Shown here piece after piece: positions 25,714 through 35,453 of a DNA stretch of 64,000 bases. The stretch covers positions 154,446-218,445 of the forward strand of contig LN874946.1 in assembly GCA_001282665.1 (NCBI GenBank), in the 5' to 3' direction. The stretch is from Clostridiales bacterium mt11. Its GTDB lineage: Bacteria; Bacillota; Clostridia; Tissierellales; Tepidimicrobiaceae. How positions within the stretch are numbered: position 1 is the stretch's first letter; the number at the start of each line of letters is the position of its first letter. The notes under the pieces are model-generated. The model was not told where the DNA came from, searched no databases, and saw nothing but the letters and a program-made list of their open reading frames with translations. The position numbers and the translations under genes were made by a program.

Positions 25714-25735
25714 GGCCAGAATTTTCTGGTCTTTT
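25714..25735 (+). terminator. Rho-independent terminator before lepA
   Basis: GGCCAGAA and TTCTGGTC form a short stem followed by TTTT, right after the small membrane gene. Confidence 0.7.
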
Positions 25736-25737
25736 GT

Positions 25738-25766
25738 TTTACATCTAAAGACATTTCTGGTATAAT
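25738..25766 (+). promoter_or_regulatory. Promoter of lepA
   Basis: TTTACA and TATAAT are separated by exactly 17 bases, about 40 bases before the lepA start. It lies directly after a terminator, so lepA begins a new transcript. Confidence 0.75.
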
Positions 25767-25806
25767 AATTGCTTAGAGTCATTGATACTTCTTAAGGAGG
25801 AAGAAT

Positions 25807-27621
25807 ATGCAAAAGGATAAGCAAAACAATATAAGGAACTTTTCTATTATTGCCCACATAGATCATGGAAAATCTACCCTTGCAGATAGACTAATTGAAA
25901 AAACAGGATTATTAACGGCTAGAGAGATGCAATCTCAAGTCCTTGACAGTATGGATTTAGAGAGGGAAAGGGGCATAACCATAAAGTTAAAAAATATAAG
26001 ACTTAATTATAAAGCTAATGATGGGGAAGAGTATATTTTAAACTTAATAGATACTCCTGGCCATGTAGATTTTAACTATGAAGTTTCTAGGTCTTTAGCT
26101 GCCTGTGAAGGAGCATTATTAATTGTAGATGCAACTCAAGGAATAGAGGCTCAAACCCTTGCCAATGTATATTTAGCATTAGAACAGGATTTGGAAATTG
26201 TGCCTGTAATAAATAAAATCGATTTACCTAGTGCTAGACCAGAAGAAGTTAAAAAAGAAATCGAAGATGTTATTGGTATTGAGGCAGAAGAAGCTCCCTT
26301 AATATCAGCCAAGGAAGGTATAAATATTGAGAGTGTACTAGAGGAAATAGTTAATAAAATACCTGCACCTCAAGGGGATAAAAATGCACCACTAAAAGCA
26401 TTGATATTTGATTCCTATTATGATGCTTATAAAGGAGTAGTATCCTATGTAAGGGTATTTGAAGGTACGGTAAAACCGGGTATGGAAATCAGGATGATGT
26501 CTTCAAATAAATCCTATGAAGTAACAGAAGTAGGGATAACTACTTCCAAGCAGCACTCAGTAGATAAATTGGAAGCTGGAGATGTAGGCTATGTAGTAGC
26601 TAGCATTAAAAACGTAAAGGATGCAAGAGTAGGAGATACCATAACCGACCATAACAATCCAACAGAAACACCTTTACCAGGCTATAAAAAAGTTGTACCG
26701 ATGGTATACTGTGGTATTTATCCAGCTGAAGGAGAGGACTTTAACTCTGTAAGAGATGCTTTAGAAAAACTTCAAGTTAATGATGCTAGTTTAGTATTTG
26801 AACCAGAAACTTCAGTAGCATTAGGTTTTGGATTTAGATGTGGATTTTTAGGATTACTCCATATGGAAATAATTCAAGAAAGATTGGAGAGGGAATTCGA
26901 TCTAAATATAGTTACAACAGCACCTAGTGTTATATATAAGATAAAGAAAAAGACTGGGGAGATATTGTCTATACAAAATCCTACAAATCTACCCGATGTA
27001 GCGGAAATAGAATATATGGAAGAACCGATAGTATCAGCCTCTATAATGACTCCGACAGATTATGTAGGAGCAGTAATGGAACTTTGTCAAAATAGACGAG
27101 GAGTATTCAAAAATATGGAGTACTTAGAGGAAACTAGAGTAGTAATGCACTATGATTTACCATTAAACGAAGTTATATATGATTTTTTCGATGCACTAAA
27201 ATCCAAAACAAGAGGCTTTGCTTCTTTAGATTATGAACTTACTGGATATAAAGAATCTCAATTGGTAAAATTGGATATACTAATTAATGGAGAATTAGTG
27301 GATGCATTTTCTATAATAGTTCATGAAGAGAAAGCTTATGAAAGAGGAAGGAACATAGTTGAAAGGTTGAAAGATGAAATACCTCGTCACCAATTTGCAG
27401 TACCTATACAGGCGGCTATTGGCTCAAAGATAATTGCAAGAGAGACGGTGAGGGCTTTAAGAAAAGATGTATTGGCAAAATGTTATGGTGGAGATATTAC
27501 GAGGAAGAAAAAACTTCTAGAGAAACAAAAAGAAGGTAAAAAACGAATGAGGCAAATAGGTGCAGTAGAAGTACCTCAAGAAGCGTTTTTAGCTGTACTA
27601 AAATATGATGAAAAAAAATAA
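25807..27621 (+). CDS. lepA: Elongation factor 4 (back-translocase GTPase LepA)
   Basis: A 604-residue translational GTPase at the usual length. G motifs are AHIDHGKST (G1), DTPGHVDF (G3) and NKIDLP (G4). The C-terminal domain specific for EF4 is present (GGDITRKKKLLEKQKEGKKR). It acts on stalled ribosomes or in initiation and assembly; the exact role is still debated. AAGGAGGAA precedes the ATG. It is followed by hemW, a common Firmicute order. Confidence 0.97.
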   Translation: MQKDKQNNIRNFSIIAHIDHGKSTLADRLIEKTGLLTAREMQSQVLDSMDLERERGITIKLKNIRLNYKANDGEEYILNLIDTPGHVDFNYEVSRSLAACEGALLIVDATQGIEAQTLANVYLALEQDLEIVPVINKIDLPSARPEEVKKEIEDVIGIEAEEAPLISAKEGINIESVLEEIVNKIPAPQGDKNAPLKALIFDSYYDAYKGVVSYVRVFEGTVKPGMEIRMMSSNKSYEVTEVGITTSKQHSVDKLEAGDVGYVVASIKNVKDARVGDTITDHNNPTETPLPGYKKVVPMVYCGIYPAEGEDFNSVRDALEKLQVNDASLVFEPETSVALGFGFRCGFLGLLHMEIIQERLEREFDLNIVTTAPSVIYKIKKKTGEILSIQNPTNLPDVAEIEYMEEPIVSASIMTPTDYVGAVMELCQNRRGVFKNMEYLEETRVVMHYDLPLNEVIYDFFDALKSKTRGFASLDYELTGYKESQLVKLDILINGELVDAFSIIVHEEKAYERGRNIVERLKDEIPRHQFAVPIQAAIGSKIIARETVRALRKDVLAKCYGGDITRKKKLLEKQKEGKKRMRQIGAVEVPQEAFLAVLKYDEKK

Positions 27622-27642
27622 TGCACACTTTTAGTGTGCATT
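27620..27642 (+). terminator. Hairpin between lepA and hemW
   Basis: Arms AATGCACACT and AGTGTGCATT with a three-base loop, starting inside the lepA stop. There is no strong T run after it, so it may only attenuate or stabilise the transcript. Confidence 0.55.
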
Positions 27643-27675
27643 AAATTATCCCATTTTCAAAGAGGAGAGATCTAT

Positions 27676-28812
27676 ATGAAAGAGTTAGGTATATATATTC
27701 ACATCCCATTTTGTAAGAGCAAATGCCACTACTGCGATTTTGTATCCTTTCCTAGATTAGATAACAGAATCCATGAGTACATAGATTATCTCATAAAAGA
27801 AATGGAGCTATATCGAGGATTATTAGAAGAGTATCAAGTAAAAACCATTTTTATTGGAGGGGGAACTCCATCTTATCTTGAGGAAAAGCTAATCTATAAA
27901 ATTCTCTACCACGCCTATAAACAATTCGATGGAGAAAACATAGAAGAAATAACTATAGAAGCCAATCCAGGTACTTTGAGTAGACAAAAATTGAAAACAT
28001 ATAAAGATATAGGGATAAATAGAATAAGCTTAGGTGTACAATCTTTAAACGATAATCTATTAAAAGGAATAGGTAGATGTCATACTTCCAAAGACTTTTA
28101 TAATAGCTATGAACTGATAAGAAACGTAGGATTTAACAATATAAACGTCGACTTAATGTTTGGACTGCCAAATCAAACAATGGAGGATTGTAAGGGGACG
28201 TTGGAAGAGATGGTTAGACTAAATGTAGAGCATATTTCTTACTATAGCTTAATTTTAGAGGAGAATACTAAGATGAATAAATGGTATAAAGAAGGCAAGA
28301 TAAGACTTCCTAATGAGGATATAGAAAGGGAAATGTACCATAGAGGAATAAAATACCTTGAAGGAAATGGCTATAAGCATTATGAAATATCTAACTTTTC
28401 TAAAGAAGGTTTCCAGTGTAAGCACAATTTAATATATTGGAGAATAAAACCTTATGTAGGTTTTGGCATAGCAGCCCATTCAAATTTGAATAAGAAAAGA
28501 TTTTGGAATTATAATAATTTTAATAACTACTACCATGATTTAGATAAAAAGATTTTCCCCATAGAAGGAGAAGAAGATATAGATAAACAGATGGAAATTG
28601 CAGAATACTTAATAATGGGTCTTAGATTAATAGAAGGAATAAATAAAAAGGATTTTTTTAATAGATTTAATATAAAAGTAGAGGACCTATATGAAGATGA
28701 ATTAAAAAAATATAAAGAGCAGGGTTTGCTACATATTGATGATGAATGGATTAGGTTTACACCAAGGGGATTAGACTTATCAAATATTGTATATGTAGAT
28801 TTATTGCCATAA
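27676..28812 (+). CDS. hemW: Radical SAM heme chaperone HemW
   Basis: A 378-residue radical SAM protein with the cluster motif CKSKCHYCDF and the HemN-like blocks FIGGGTPSYL, EANPGTL and NRISLGVQS. HemW proteins bind heme and deliver it to respiratory enzymes; they are not coproporphyrinogen dehydrogenases, although often so named. The ATG at 27676 follows GAGGAGAG; an in-frame upstream codon lies in the lepA hairpin. Confidence 0.92.
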   Translation: MKELGIYIHIPFCKSKCHYCDFVSFPRLDNRIHEYIDYLIKEMELYRGLLEEYQVKTIFIGGGTPSYLEEKLIYKILYHAYKQFDGENIEEITIEANPGTLSRQKLKTYKDIGINRISLGVQSLNDNLLKGIGRCHTSKDFYNSYELIRNVGFNNINVDLMFGLPNQTMEDCKGTLEEMVRLNVEHISYYSLILEENTKMNKWYKEGKIRLPNEDIEREMYHRGIKYLEGNGYKHYEISNFSKEGFQCKHNLIYWRIKPYVGFGIAAHSNLNKKRFWNYNNFNNYYHDLDKKIFPIEGEEDIDKQMEIAEYLIMGLRLIEGINKKDFFNRFNIKVEDLYEDELKKYKEQGLLHIDDEWIRFTPRGLDLSNIVYVDLLP

Positions 28813-28836
28813 TAAATCTATATTTTTAAAAAGGTA

Positions 28837-28865
28837 TTGACAAAATCATTTACTAGTGATAATTT
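28837..28865 (+). promoter_or_regulatory. Promoter of the hrcA-grpE-dnaK heat-shock operon
   Basis: A consensus TTGACA and a TAATTT -10 are separated by 17 bases. The predicted start of transcription falls at the edge of the CIRCE operator. Confidence 0.75.
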
Positions 28866-28869
28866 TATA

Positions 28870-28896
28870 TTAGCACTCAGTGCTAATGAGTGCTAA
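28870..28896 (+). promoter_or_regulatory. CIRCE operator (HrcA binding site)
   Basis: TTAGCACTC, nine bases, GAGTGCTAA: a perfect match to the CIRCE consensus, placed just after the promoter. It is bound by the HrcA repressor, the product of the next gene, giving autoregulated heat-shock control. Confidence 0.98.
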
Positions 28897-28932
28897 CAAG
28901 CATCCAAAACATAAAAGGCTGAGGTGATAAAT

Positions 28933-29982
28933 ATGTTGGATGACAGAAAAATAAAAGTTCTCCATGCAATAATTAACAGTTATATAGTTAGTGCTGAGCC
29001 TATTGGATCGAGAACCATATCTAAACAATATAATTTAGGTGTAAGTTCAGCGACTATAAGAAATGAAATGTCGGACTTGGAGGATTTAGGATATCTAAAC
29101 AAACCTCATACATCAGCAGGTAGAGTACCTTCAGATAAGGCATATAGATTGTATGTCAATCAAATATTGAAAGCAGAGAAATTAAAGATGGATTTGAAGA
29201 AAAAGGAAGAGATTAAGAGGATATTAACGAAGGAATCTAAAGAAATCGATCAATTAATACAAAACTCTGCAAAGATATTATCTGCTATTACTAGTTACAC
29301 TGCATTGGCTATATCACCTCAATTGAAAAAGGGCAAACTAAAACATATACAACTGATACCTATAGATGAAGTAGAAATATTGCTAGTTTTAGTTAGTGAT
29401 TCTGGTATGGTTAAAAATACAATATTCAAGATTGACCAAAGAATACCAGAAGAACAACTAAATACTATATCAAATTTTCTTAATGATAAACTAAAAGGTC
29501 TTACAATAGAAGAAGTGGGAAGGGTAATGGATCATGGAATATTTAGAGAAATATATGAATTCAAAGAAATAATAGATAATATTATACCCATAATCAACAA
29601 ATCTTTTGATGATGTTGATCATGTTGATGTATATGCTGATGGAGTTAACAAAATTTTTGATTTTCCAGAATATAAGGATTTAGATAAAGCGAAATCCTTT
29701 ATATCCTTTATTGAAGATAAAGAACTCTTGGTGAACTTATTATTGAATGATTCTTTAGAAAATGGTATAGAAATTACCATAGGAAATGAAAATATATATG
29801 AACCAATAAAGGATTGTAGCTTAATAACTACAACATATAAACTAGGCAATATGACTATTGGTAAAATAGGAGTTATTGGACCAACAAGGATGAATTATCC
29901 TATGGTGATAAATGCACTAAGATTATTTTCAATCAACTTAACGGAAATACTAAATATGCTAGTAGGAGACCATAGAGTGTAA
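28933..29982 (+). CDS. hrcA: Heat-inducible transcription repressor HrcA
   Basis: A 349-residue repressor with an N-terminal winged helix (SSATIRNEMSDLEDLGYL and HTSAGRVPSDKAYR) and a C-terminal dimerisation and GAF-like domain ending in IGPTRMNYP. It binds the CIRCE element 37 bases upstream and needs GroE chaperones for full activity in known systems. The ATG at 28933 is chosen over a GTG at 28924, which lies within the GAGGTGA ribosome site. Confidence 0.96.
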   Translation: MLDDRKIKVLHAIINSYIVSAEPIGSRTISKQYNLGVSSATIRNEMSDLEDLGYLNKPHTSAGRVPSDKAYRLYVNQILKAEKLKMDLKKKEEIKRILTKESKEIDQLIQNSAKILSAITSYTALAISPQLKKGKLKHIQLIPIDEVEILLVLVSDSGMVKNTIFKIDQRIPEEQLNTISNFLNDKLKGLTIEEVGRVMDHGIFREIYEFKEIIDNIIPIINKSFDDVDHVDVYADGVNKIFDFPEYKDLDKAKSFISFIEDKELLVNLLLNDSLENGIEITIGNENIYEPIKDCSLITTTYKLGNMTIGKIGVIGPTRMNYPMVINALRLFSINLTEILNMLVGDHRV

Positions 29983-30001
29983 AATACACTTACACTCTAT
30001 G
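29971..30001 (+). terminator. Hairpin at the hrcA-grpE junction
   Basis: Twelve-base perfect arms (29971-29982 and 29990-30001) with a seven-base loop, overlapping the hrcA stop codon. There is no T run, so it is more likely an mRNA processing or stability element that sets hrcA lower than grpE-dnaK. Confidence 0.55.
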
Positions 30002-30031
30002 GGATTAGATTAGTATAGAAGAGGTGATTAA

Positions 30032-30586
30032 ATGGAAAAAAAAGAAGAGGTAGTTAAAGAAGACCTAGATGAGGAAATAATGGATAATCCTGAGGAACTT
30101 CAGGTGGAGGAGGAGGGGGATGATTTAGCTAATAAAGAGCAATTGGAAGAAGAAATAAATAAAAAAGATGTTGAAATAGAAGAATTGACTAACAGACTTT
30201 TGAGGTTGCAAGCAGATTTTATGAACTATAAGAATAGAGCTCTTAAGGATAAGGAGAGCACTACTCTTTATGCTACAGAAGATTTGATGAATCAACTATT
30301 ACCTATATTAGACAACTTTGAGAGGGCCATTGATAGTGCAGAAGACGAGAGTGGCTTCTATCAAGGCGTCAAAATGATATATGATCAATTTGTAAAAGTA
30401 CTTAACGATAATGGTCTTAAAGAAATCCAGTGTATAGGAGAATGTTTTGACCCTAATTTACATCATGCTGTATTAATGGAAGAAGCAGAGGGTTCAGAAG
30501 AGGGAACAGTATTGGAGGTATTTCAAAAAGGATATACACTAAATGATAAAGTTATTAGACCAAGCATGGTAAAAGTAGCTAAATAA
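30032..30586 (+). CDS. grpE: Nucleotide exchange factor GrpE
   Basis: A 184-residue protein with a long acidic N-terminus, a coiled-coil from about residue 35 to 80 (LRLQADFMNYKNRALKDKE) and the C-terminal beta domain with VEEAEG-like and PSMVKVAK ends. It releases ADP from DnaK. GAGGTGA precedes the ATG, and dnaK follows after 25 bases. Confidence 0.95.
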   Translation: MEKKEEVVKEDLDEEIMDNPEELQVEEEGDDLANKEQLEEEINKKDVEIEELTNRLLRLQADFMNYKNRALKDKESTTLYATEDLMNQLLPILDNFERAIDSAEDESGFYQGVKMIYDQFVKVLNDNGLKEIQCIGECFDPNLHHAVLMEEAEGSEEGTVLEVFQKGYTLNDKVIRPSMVKVAK

Positions 30587-30611
30587 TACAATATTTTAAG
30601 GAGGAATTCAA

Positions 30612-32438
30612 ATGGGAAAAATAATTGGTATTGACTTAGGAACCACTAACTCATGTGTGGCTGTTATGGAGGGTGGAGAACCTGTTATTATCCCTAATGC
30701 AGAAGGGAACAGAACTACTCCATCTGTAGTAGCATTTACTAAAGATGGAGAGAGATTAGCTGGGGAAACTGCAAAGAGACAGGCAATTACTAATCCAGAT
30801 AGGACTATAATGTCAATTAAAAGAGAGATGGGAAAAGATTATAGGAAAAACATAGATGGAAAGGACTATACTCCCCAAGATATTTCTGCAATGATTTTAC
30901 AAAAAATTAAAATGGATGTAGAAAATTATTTAGGTGAAACTGTAACAGATGCAGTAATCACTGTACCAGCATATTTTACTGATGCTCAAAGACAAGCAAC
31001 AAAGGATGCAGGAAAGATTGCTGGATTAAATGTACAAAGAATAATAAATGAACCTACAGCAGCAGCTTTAGCTTATGGAATGGATAAAGATGAAGGACAA
31101 CATAAAATAATGGTATTTGACCTTGGTGGAGGAACTTTTGATGTTTCAATTCTAGAATTAGGCGATGGAGTATTTGAAGTATTAGCTACTAGAGGAAATA
31201 ACCATTTAGGTGGAGACGATTTTGACCAAGTTTTAATAGATTATATAGCAGAAGAATTTAAAAAACAAAATGGCATAGATTTAAGACAAGACAATATGTC
31301 GTTACAGAGGTTAAAGGAAGCAGCAGAAAAAGCTAAAAAAGAATTATCATCAGTAATGTCAACAAATATAAATTTACCATTTATAACTGCTACAGCTTCA
31401 GGACCATTACATTTAAATATGGATGTTACAAGAGCTAAATTTGACAGTTTAACAGCTCACTTAGTAGAAAAAACATTAGAACCAATTAGAGCAGCTCTAA
31501 AGGATGCTGGACTTCAACCAAATGATATAGAAAAGGTAATACTTGTTGGTGGTTCAACAAGAATACCAGCAGTTCAAGATGCAGTTAAAAAGCTAATAGG
31601 TAAAGATCCACAAAAGGATATTAACCCTGATGAATGTGTTGCTGTAGGTGCTGCAATACAAGGTGGAGTATTAAGTGGAGAAGTAAAGGATTTATTATTA
31701 CTAGATGTAACTCCATTATCCTTAGGTATAGAAACTTTAGGTGGAGTGACTACAAGGTTAATCGAAAGAAATACAACTATACCTACAAAGAAAAGCCAAG
31801 TATTTACTACTGCTGCAGATAGTCAAACTTCAGTAGACATTCATGTACTACAAGGCGAAAGGCAAATGGCTAGTGATAATGTTACATTAGGTAGATTCCA
31901 ACTTACTGGTATACCACCAGCACCAAGAGGAATACCTCAAATAGAAGTTACTTTTGATATAGATGCTAATGGTATAGTAAATGTATCTGCTAAGGATTTA
32001 GGTACTGGTAAAGAACAAAGAATTACAATTACTGCTTCAACTAATCTAAGCGATGATGAAATAGATAGAAAGGTAAAAGAAGCAGAAAGATTTGCAGAAG
32101 AAGATAAAAAGAAGAAAGAATCTATAGAAGTAAGAAATAATGCTGATTCAATCGTATATCAAACTGAAAAAACATTAAAGGAATTAGAAGGAAAGATTTC
32201 CTCAGACGAAAAATCAAAAGTTGAAGAAAAATTAAACGAGTTGAAGAAAGCATTAGAAGGAGATAATATAGAAGAAATCAAGACAAAGACAGAAGAGTTA
32301 ACTCAAGAGTTCTATAGTATATCTCAAAAAATGTATGAGCAAGCACAAGGTCAAAGCCAAGGACCAGAGGGAGAAGGTCAGGGTGGAAATGACGATGTAG
32401 TGGATGCTGATTATGAAGTAATGGATGATGATGAATAA
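30612..32438 (+). CDS. dnaK: Molecular chaperone DnaK (Hsp70)
   Basis: A 608-residue Hsp70. The ATPase domain begins IIGIDLGTTNSCVAVMEGGE and contains the phosphate loop FDLGGGTFDVSILELGDG and VGGSTRIPAV. The substrate-binding domain includes the DVTPLSLGIETLGG linker region. The C-terminal lid ends in a Gln/Gly-rich tail and a DDVVDADYEVMDDDE motif, typical of Gram-positive DnaK. It works with GrpE and DnaJ encoded beside it. AAGGAGGAA precedes the ATG. Confidence 0.98.
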   Translation: MGKIIGIDLGTTNSCVAVMEGGEPVIIPNAEGNRTTPSVVAFTKDGERLAGETAKRQAITNPDRTIMSIKREMGKDYRKNIDGKDYTPQDISAMILQKIKMDVENYLGETVTDAVITVPAYFTDAQRQATKDAGKIAGLNVQRIINEPTAAALAYGMDKDEGQHKIMVFDLGGGTFDVSILELGDGVFEVLATRGNNHLGGDDFDQVLIDYIAEEFKKQNGIDLRQDNMSLQRLKEAAEKAKKELSSVMSTNINLPFITATASGPLHLNMDVTRAKFDSLTAHLVEKTLEPIRAALKDAGLQPNDIEKVILVGGSTRIPAVQDAVKKLIGKDPQKDINPDECVAVGAAIQGGVLSGEVKDLLLLDVTPLSLGIETLGGVTTRLIERNTTIPTKKSQVFTTAADSQTSVDIHVLQGERQMASDNVTLGRFQLTGIPPAPRGIPQIEVTFDIDANGIVNVSAKDLGTGKEQRITITASTNLSDDEIDRKVKEAERFAEEDKKKKESIEVRNNADSIVYQTEKTLKELEGKISSDEKSKVEEKLNELKKALEGDNIEEIKTKTEELTQEFYSISQKMYEQAQGQSQGPEGEGQGGNDDVVDADYEVMDDDE

Positions 32439-32450
32439 AAATTAACAAGT

Positions 32451-32486
32451 TCAAAGCTAAATCCCTTGGATTTAGCTTTGATTTTT
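32451..32486 (+). terminator. Terminator or attenuator after dnaK
   Basis: Fourteen-base perfect arms (32451-32464 and 32468-32481) with a CTT loop, followed by TTTTTG. It probably reduces read-through into dnaJ. Confidence 0.85.
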
Positions 32487-32534
32487 GATATTATAATTAT
32501 TATTGATAGTTAAAGTAAAAGGCAGGTGAATGGA

Positions 32535-33656
32535 TTGAGAGATTACTATGAAATACTTAATGTATCAAAGGATGCTAGCCAAGATGAAATAAAATCCTCA
32601 TTTAGGACTTTGGCAAAAAAATATCACCCTGACTTAAATCCTGACAATAAAGAAGCTGAGCAAAAATTCAAGGAAATAAATGAAGCATATGAAGTACTAA
32701 GCAATCCAGATAAGAGGAGAAAATATGATACCTTTGGTCATGCAGGAGTTAATGGTCAGGGAGGTTATAGTCAAGATTTTGGTGGCTTCGGAGATATATT
32801 TGATGATATATTTGATATATTTGGCGGAGGATTTAGTAGCGGTTCTTCTTCAAGAAGGAGAGGTCCTGTTAGAGGGTCTGATTTAAGATATGATTTGGAT
32901 TTAGATTTTATGGAAGCAGTGTTTGGAGTGGAGAAGGAAATACAGGTTAGAAAGTCAGAAAACTGTGAAACCTGTCATGGCACAGGTGTAAAGCCAGGAA
33001 GCAGCAAGATTACTTGTAAGAAATGTAATGGATCGGGCGAAGTAAGATATGCACAACAAAGTCCCTTTGGTCAATTTGTTAGAGTAGCTACTTGTGATGA
33101 ATGTGGAGGTACAGGAGAGATAATTAAGGATAAATGTAGCGTATGTTCAGGTACGGGAAAAGAAATTAAAAATAAAAAGATTAAGATAAAAGTACCTGCT
33201 GGCGTCGATACAGGTTCTATTATATCAATTCGTGGTGAAGGAGAAGTTGGAGAAAAAGGCGGACCACCAGGAGATCTGTTTATCTATATAAGGGTAAGAG
33301 AACATGAAATATTTAAGAGAAAAGGGAATGATATATATTATACAATTCCAATCTCTTTTACTGATGCAGCTTTAGGAGCAGAAATAGATATTCCTACATT
33401 AGATGGAATAATTAATTATACAATTCCTGAAGGGACTCAGACGGGAACACAGTTTAGGCTTAAAAACAAGGGAGTTCCTAATGTAAGAGGAGTTGGAAAA
33501 GGCGATCTATTCTTTAAAGTCGAAGTAGATGTGCCTAAAAAATTAACAAATAAACAAAGGGAATTGTTGAAAGAATTTGCTAAGGAAAATGGAGAAAGTC
33601 ATAAACAAAGTAAAAAAGGATTTTTTGATAAAATGAAAGATGCTTTTGGGAATTAA
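32535..33656 (+). CDS. dnaJ: Molecular chaperone DnaJ (Hsp40)
   Basis: A 373-residue type I Hsp40. The J domain has KYHPDLNPD with the HPD triad. A Gly/Phe-rich stretch follows (GGFGDIFDDIFDIFGGGF). Four CxxCxGxG zinc repeats are present (CETCHGTG, CKKCNGSG, CDECGGTG, CSVCSGTG), and the C-terminal substrate domain follows. It stimulates DnaK ATPase. The TTG at 32535 is supported by AGGTGA five bases upstream; an in-frame GTG at 32526 is within that site. Confidence 0.97.
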   Translation: MRDYYEILNVSKDASQDEIKSSFRTLAKKYHPDLNPDNKEAEQKFKEINEAYEVLSNPDKRRKYDTFGHAGVNGQGGYSQDFGGFGDIFDDIFDIFGGGFSSGSSSRRRGPVRGSDLRYDLDLDFMEAVFGVEKEIQVRKSENCETCHGTGVKPGSSKITCKKCNGSGEVRYAQQSPFGQFVRVATCDECGGTGEIIKDKCSVCSGTGKEIKNKKIKIKVPAGVDTGSIISIRGEGEVGEKGGPPGDLFIYIRVREHEIFKRKGNDIYYTIPISFTDAALGAEIDIPTLDGIINYTIPEGTQTGTQFRLKNKGVPNVRGVGKGDLFFKVEVDVPKKLTNKQRELLKEFAKENGESHKQSKKGFFDKMKDAFGN

Positions 33657-33657
33657 G

Positions 33658-33689
33658 CAATCACTCAATATCCGAGTGGTTGTTTTTTT
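33658..33689 (+). terminator. Rho-independent terminator after dnaJ
   Basis: CAATCACTC and GAGTGGTTG (one G-T pair) form a stem with a seven-base loop, followed by eight T. It closes the heat-shock operon. Confidence 0.9.
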
Positions 33690-33757
33690 CAAAGCATGGT
33701 AATTTTATTTGTTTTAGGGTATAATATTTTGAGATTCATAAAAAGGAAGTGAAGGCT

Positions 33758-34696
33758 ATGAAATGGATTGAAGTTCAAATCAAGACCACTACAGAAGCTG
33801 AGGAGATAGTGGCAAATATCATGTATGAGTTAGGAGTTACAGGTTTAGCTATTGAAGATCCAAATGATATATTGGCATTTCAACAGTCAGAAGAGGATTG
33901 GGATTTTATAGATCCAAGTATTTTAAACCAAGATTATGAAGGGGTCATAATAAAAGGATACTTTCCGGAAAGTGAAGATTTAATTGATAAGATAGAACTG
34001 ATAAGGGATAGTATTGAGAAAAGTTCTTATAGTGGTTTTGACAAGGGATTAGGTGAAGTTACCACTTCGGAAGTCTATGAAAAGGATTGGGCAGAAGCAT
34101 GGAAAAAATATTATAAGCCTAAGAAGATTGGTGAGAAAATTGTCATAAAGCCTACTTGGGAAGAATACGAAAAAGCTGATAACCAAATAATAATTGAGCT
34201 GGATCCAGGTATGGCCTTTGGCACTGGTACTCATGAAACCACCATTATGTGTATAGAAGCTTTAGAAAAGTATGTTAAAGAAGGAAATACGGTATACGAT
34301 ATTGGCTGTGGAAGTGGTATATTAGGAATTGCAGCAGCAAAATTAGGAGCACAGAAGGTCATAGGGGTAGATTTAGATGAAGTATGTATTAGAGTATCCA
34401 AGGAAAATGCGGAGCTCAATAAGGTAGATGATAAGATTTCCTTAAGACAAGGGAATCTATTGGATGTAGTTGAAGGGAAAGCGGATATTATCGTATCCAA
34501 TATTATAGCGGAAATAATTATTAATATGGTGGATTCCCTTAAAGATTATTTAAAAGAAGATGGCATATTTATTGCTTCAGGAATTATAACTGAGAAGATA
34601 GATATGGTAAAGGATGCGTTGGAGAAAAATGGTTTTGAAATAATTGATGTTGTAACTATGAAAGATTGGGCATGTATAATTTCAACTATAAAATAA
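33758..34696 (+). CDS. prmA: Ribosomal protein L11 methyltransferase
   Basis: A 312-residue methyltransferase with the L11-binding N-terminal domain and a SAM-binding core (GMAFGTGTHETT, DIGCGSGILGIAAAKLGA, and NIIAEII in place of the NPPY-like motif). It trimethylates ribosomal protein L11. The ATG at 33758 follows GAAGTGAAGG; a TATAAT at 33720-33725 may be its promoter's -10. It begins the prmA-rsmE-mtaB-HIT run, whose genes nearly touch. Confidence 0.94.
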   Translation: MKWIEVQIKTTTEAEEIVANIMYELGVTGLAIEDPNDILAFQQSEEDWDFIDPSILNQDYEGVIIKGYFPESEDLIDKIELIRDSIEKSSYSGFDKGLGEVTTSEVYEKDWAEAWKKYYKPKKIGEKIVIKPTWEEYEKADNQIIIELDPGMAFGTGTHETTIMCIEALEKYVKEGNTVYDIGCGSGILGIAAAKLGAQKVIGVDLDEVCIRVSKENAELNKVDDKISLRQGNLLDVVEGKADIIVSNIIAEIIINMVDSLKDYLKEDGIFIASGIITEKIDMVKDALEKNGFEIIDVVTMKDWACIISTIK

Positions 34697-34706
34697 GGTG
34701 GAATAT

Positions 34707-35453
34707 ATGAATAGATTTTTTGTAAGTAAAGAACAGATATTAGATGATAGGATTCAGATACTAGGTAAAGATGTAAAGCATATAAAAAATGTATTGAGAT
34801 TAGGAATTAAGGATAAGGTTGAAATAGTTTGTGCTGGCTGGGTCTATGTTTGTGAGATATTAGAGATAAAATCTAATATGATAGATACGAAGATACTAAA
34901 AAGCTATAAAGGAAAAAATGATCCACCAATCCATATTACCCTATATCAAGGGATAGCTAAGGGCAGTAAGATGGATTTCATTATACAAAAGGTTACAGAG
35001 GTAGGAGTAAAGGAGATTTACCCTGTTATAACAGGGAGAACTATAGTAAAAATAAAGGATATCAAAAAAGAAGAAGGAAAGGTAGAAAGGTGGAACTCAA
35101 TAGCCGAAGAAGCTGCAAAGCAGAGCAAAAGAGATTCTTTACCTATAGTTAAAAATATTGTTAGCTTTAATGAAATGATAGATATTTTAGAGAAGGAAAC
35201 TACTATAATAGTTCCCTATGAAATGGAAGAATCCTACGGACTAAAAGAAGCTTTAAATCATGTAGGTACGGAAAAAATTAATATAGTTATAGGACCAGAA
35301 GGCGGTTTTGAAGAAAAGGAAATAGAAAGATTAAAGGGTATTAAAGGACAAGTTGTAACCCTTGGACCAAGAATTCTTAGGACTGAAACCGCAGGTCTTG
35401 TAGTATCATCAATTGTCCTATATGAGCTAGGAGATTTAGGAGTGATAAGATGA
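34707..35453 (+). CDS. rsmE: 16S rRNA (uracil1498-N3)-methyltransferase
   Basis: A 248-residue SPOUT methyltransferase. The N-terminal PUA-like domain starts MNRFFVSKEQ, with HIKNVLRLGIKDKVEIV. The knotted C-terminal domain contains IGPEGGFEEKEIERL and LGPRILRTETAGLV, the SAM-binding knot. It methylates U1498 of 16S rRNA. AAGGTGG precedes the ATG at 34707, and the end overlaps mtaB by four bases. Confidence 0.95.
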   Translation: MNRFFVSKEQILDDRIQILGKDVKHIKNVLRLGIKDKVEIVCAGWVYVCEILEIKSNMIDTKILKSYKGKNDPPIHITLYQGIAKGSKMDFIIQKVTEVGVKEIYPVITGRTIVKIKDIKKEEGKVERWNSIAEEAAKQSKRDSLPIVKNIVSFNEMIDILEKETTIIVPYEMEESYGLKEALNHVGTEKINIVIGPEGGFEEKEIERLKGIKGQVVTLGPRILRTETAGLVVSSIVLYELGDLGVIR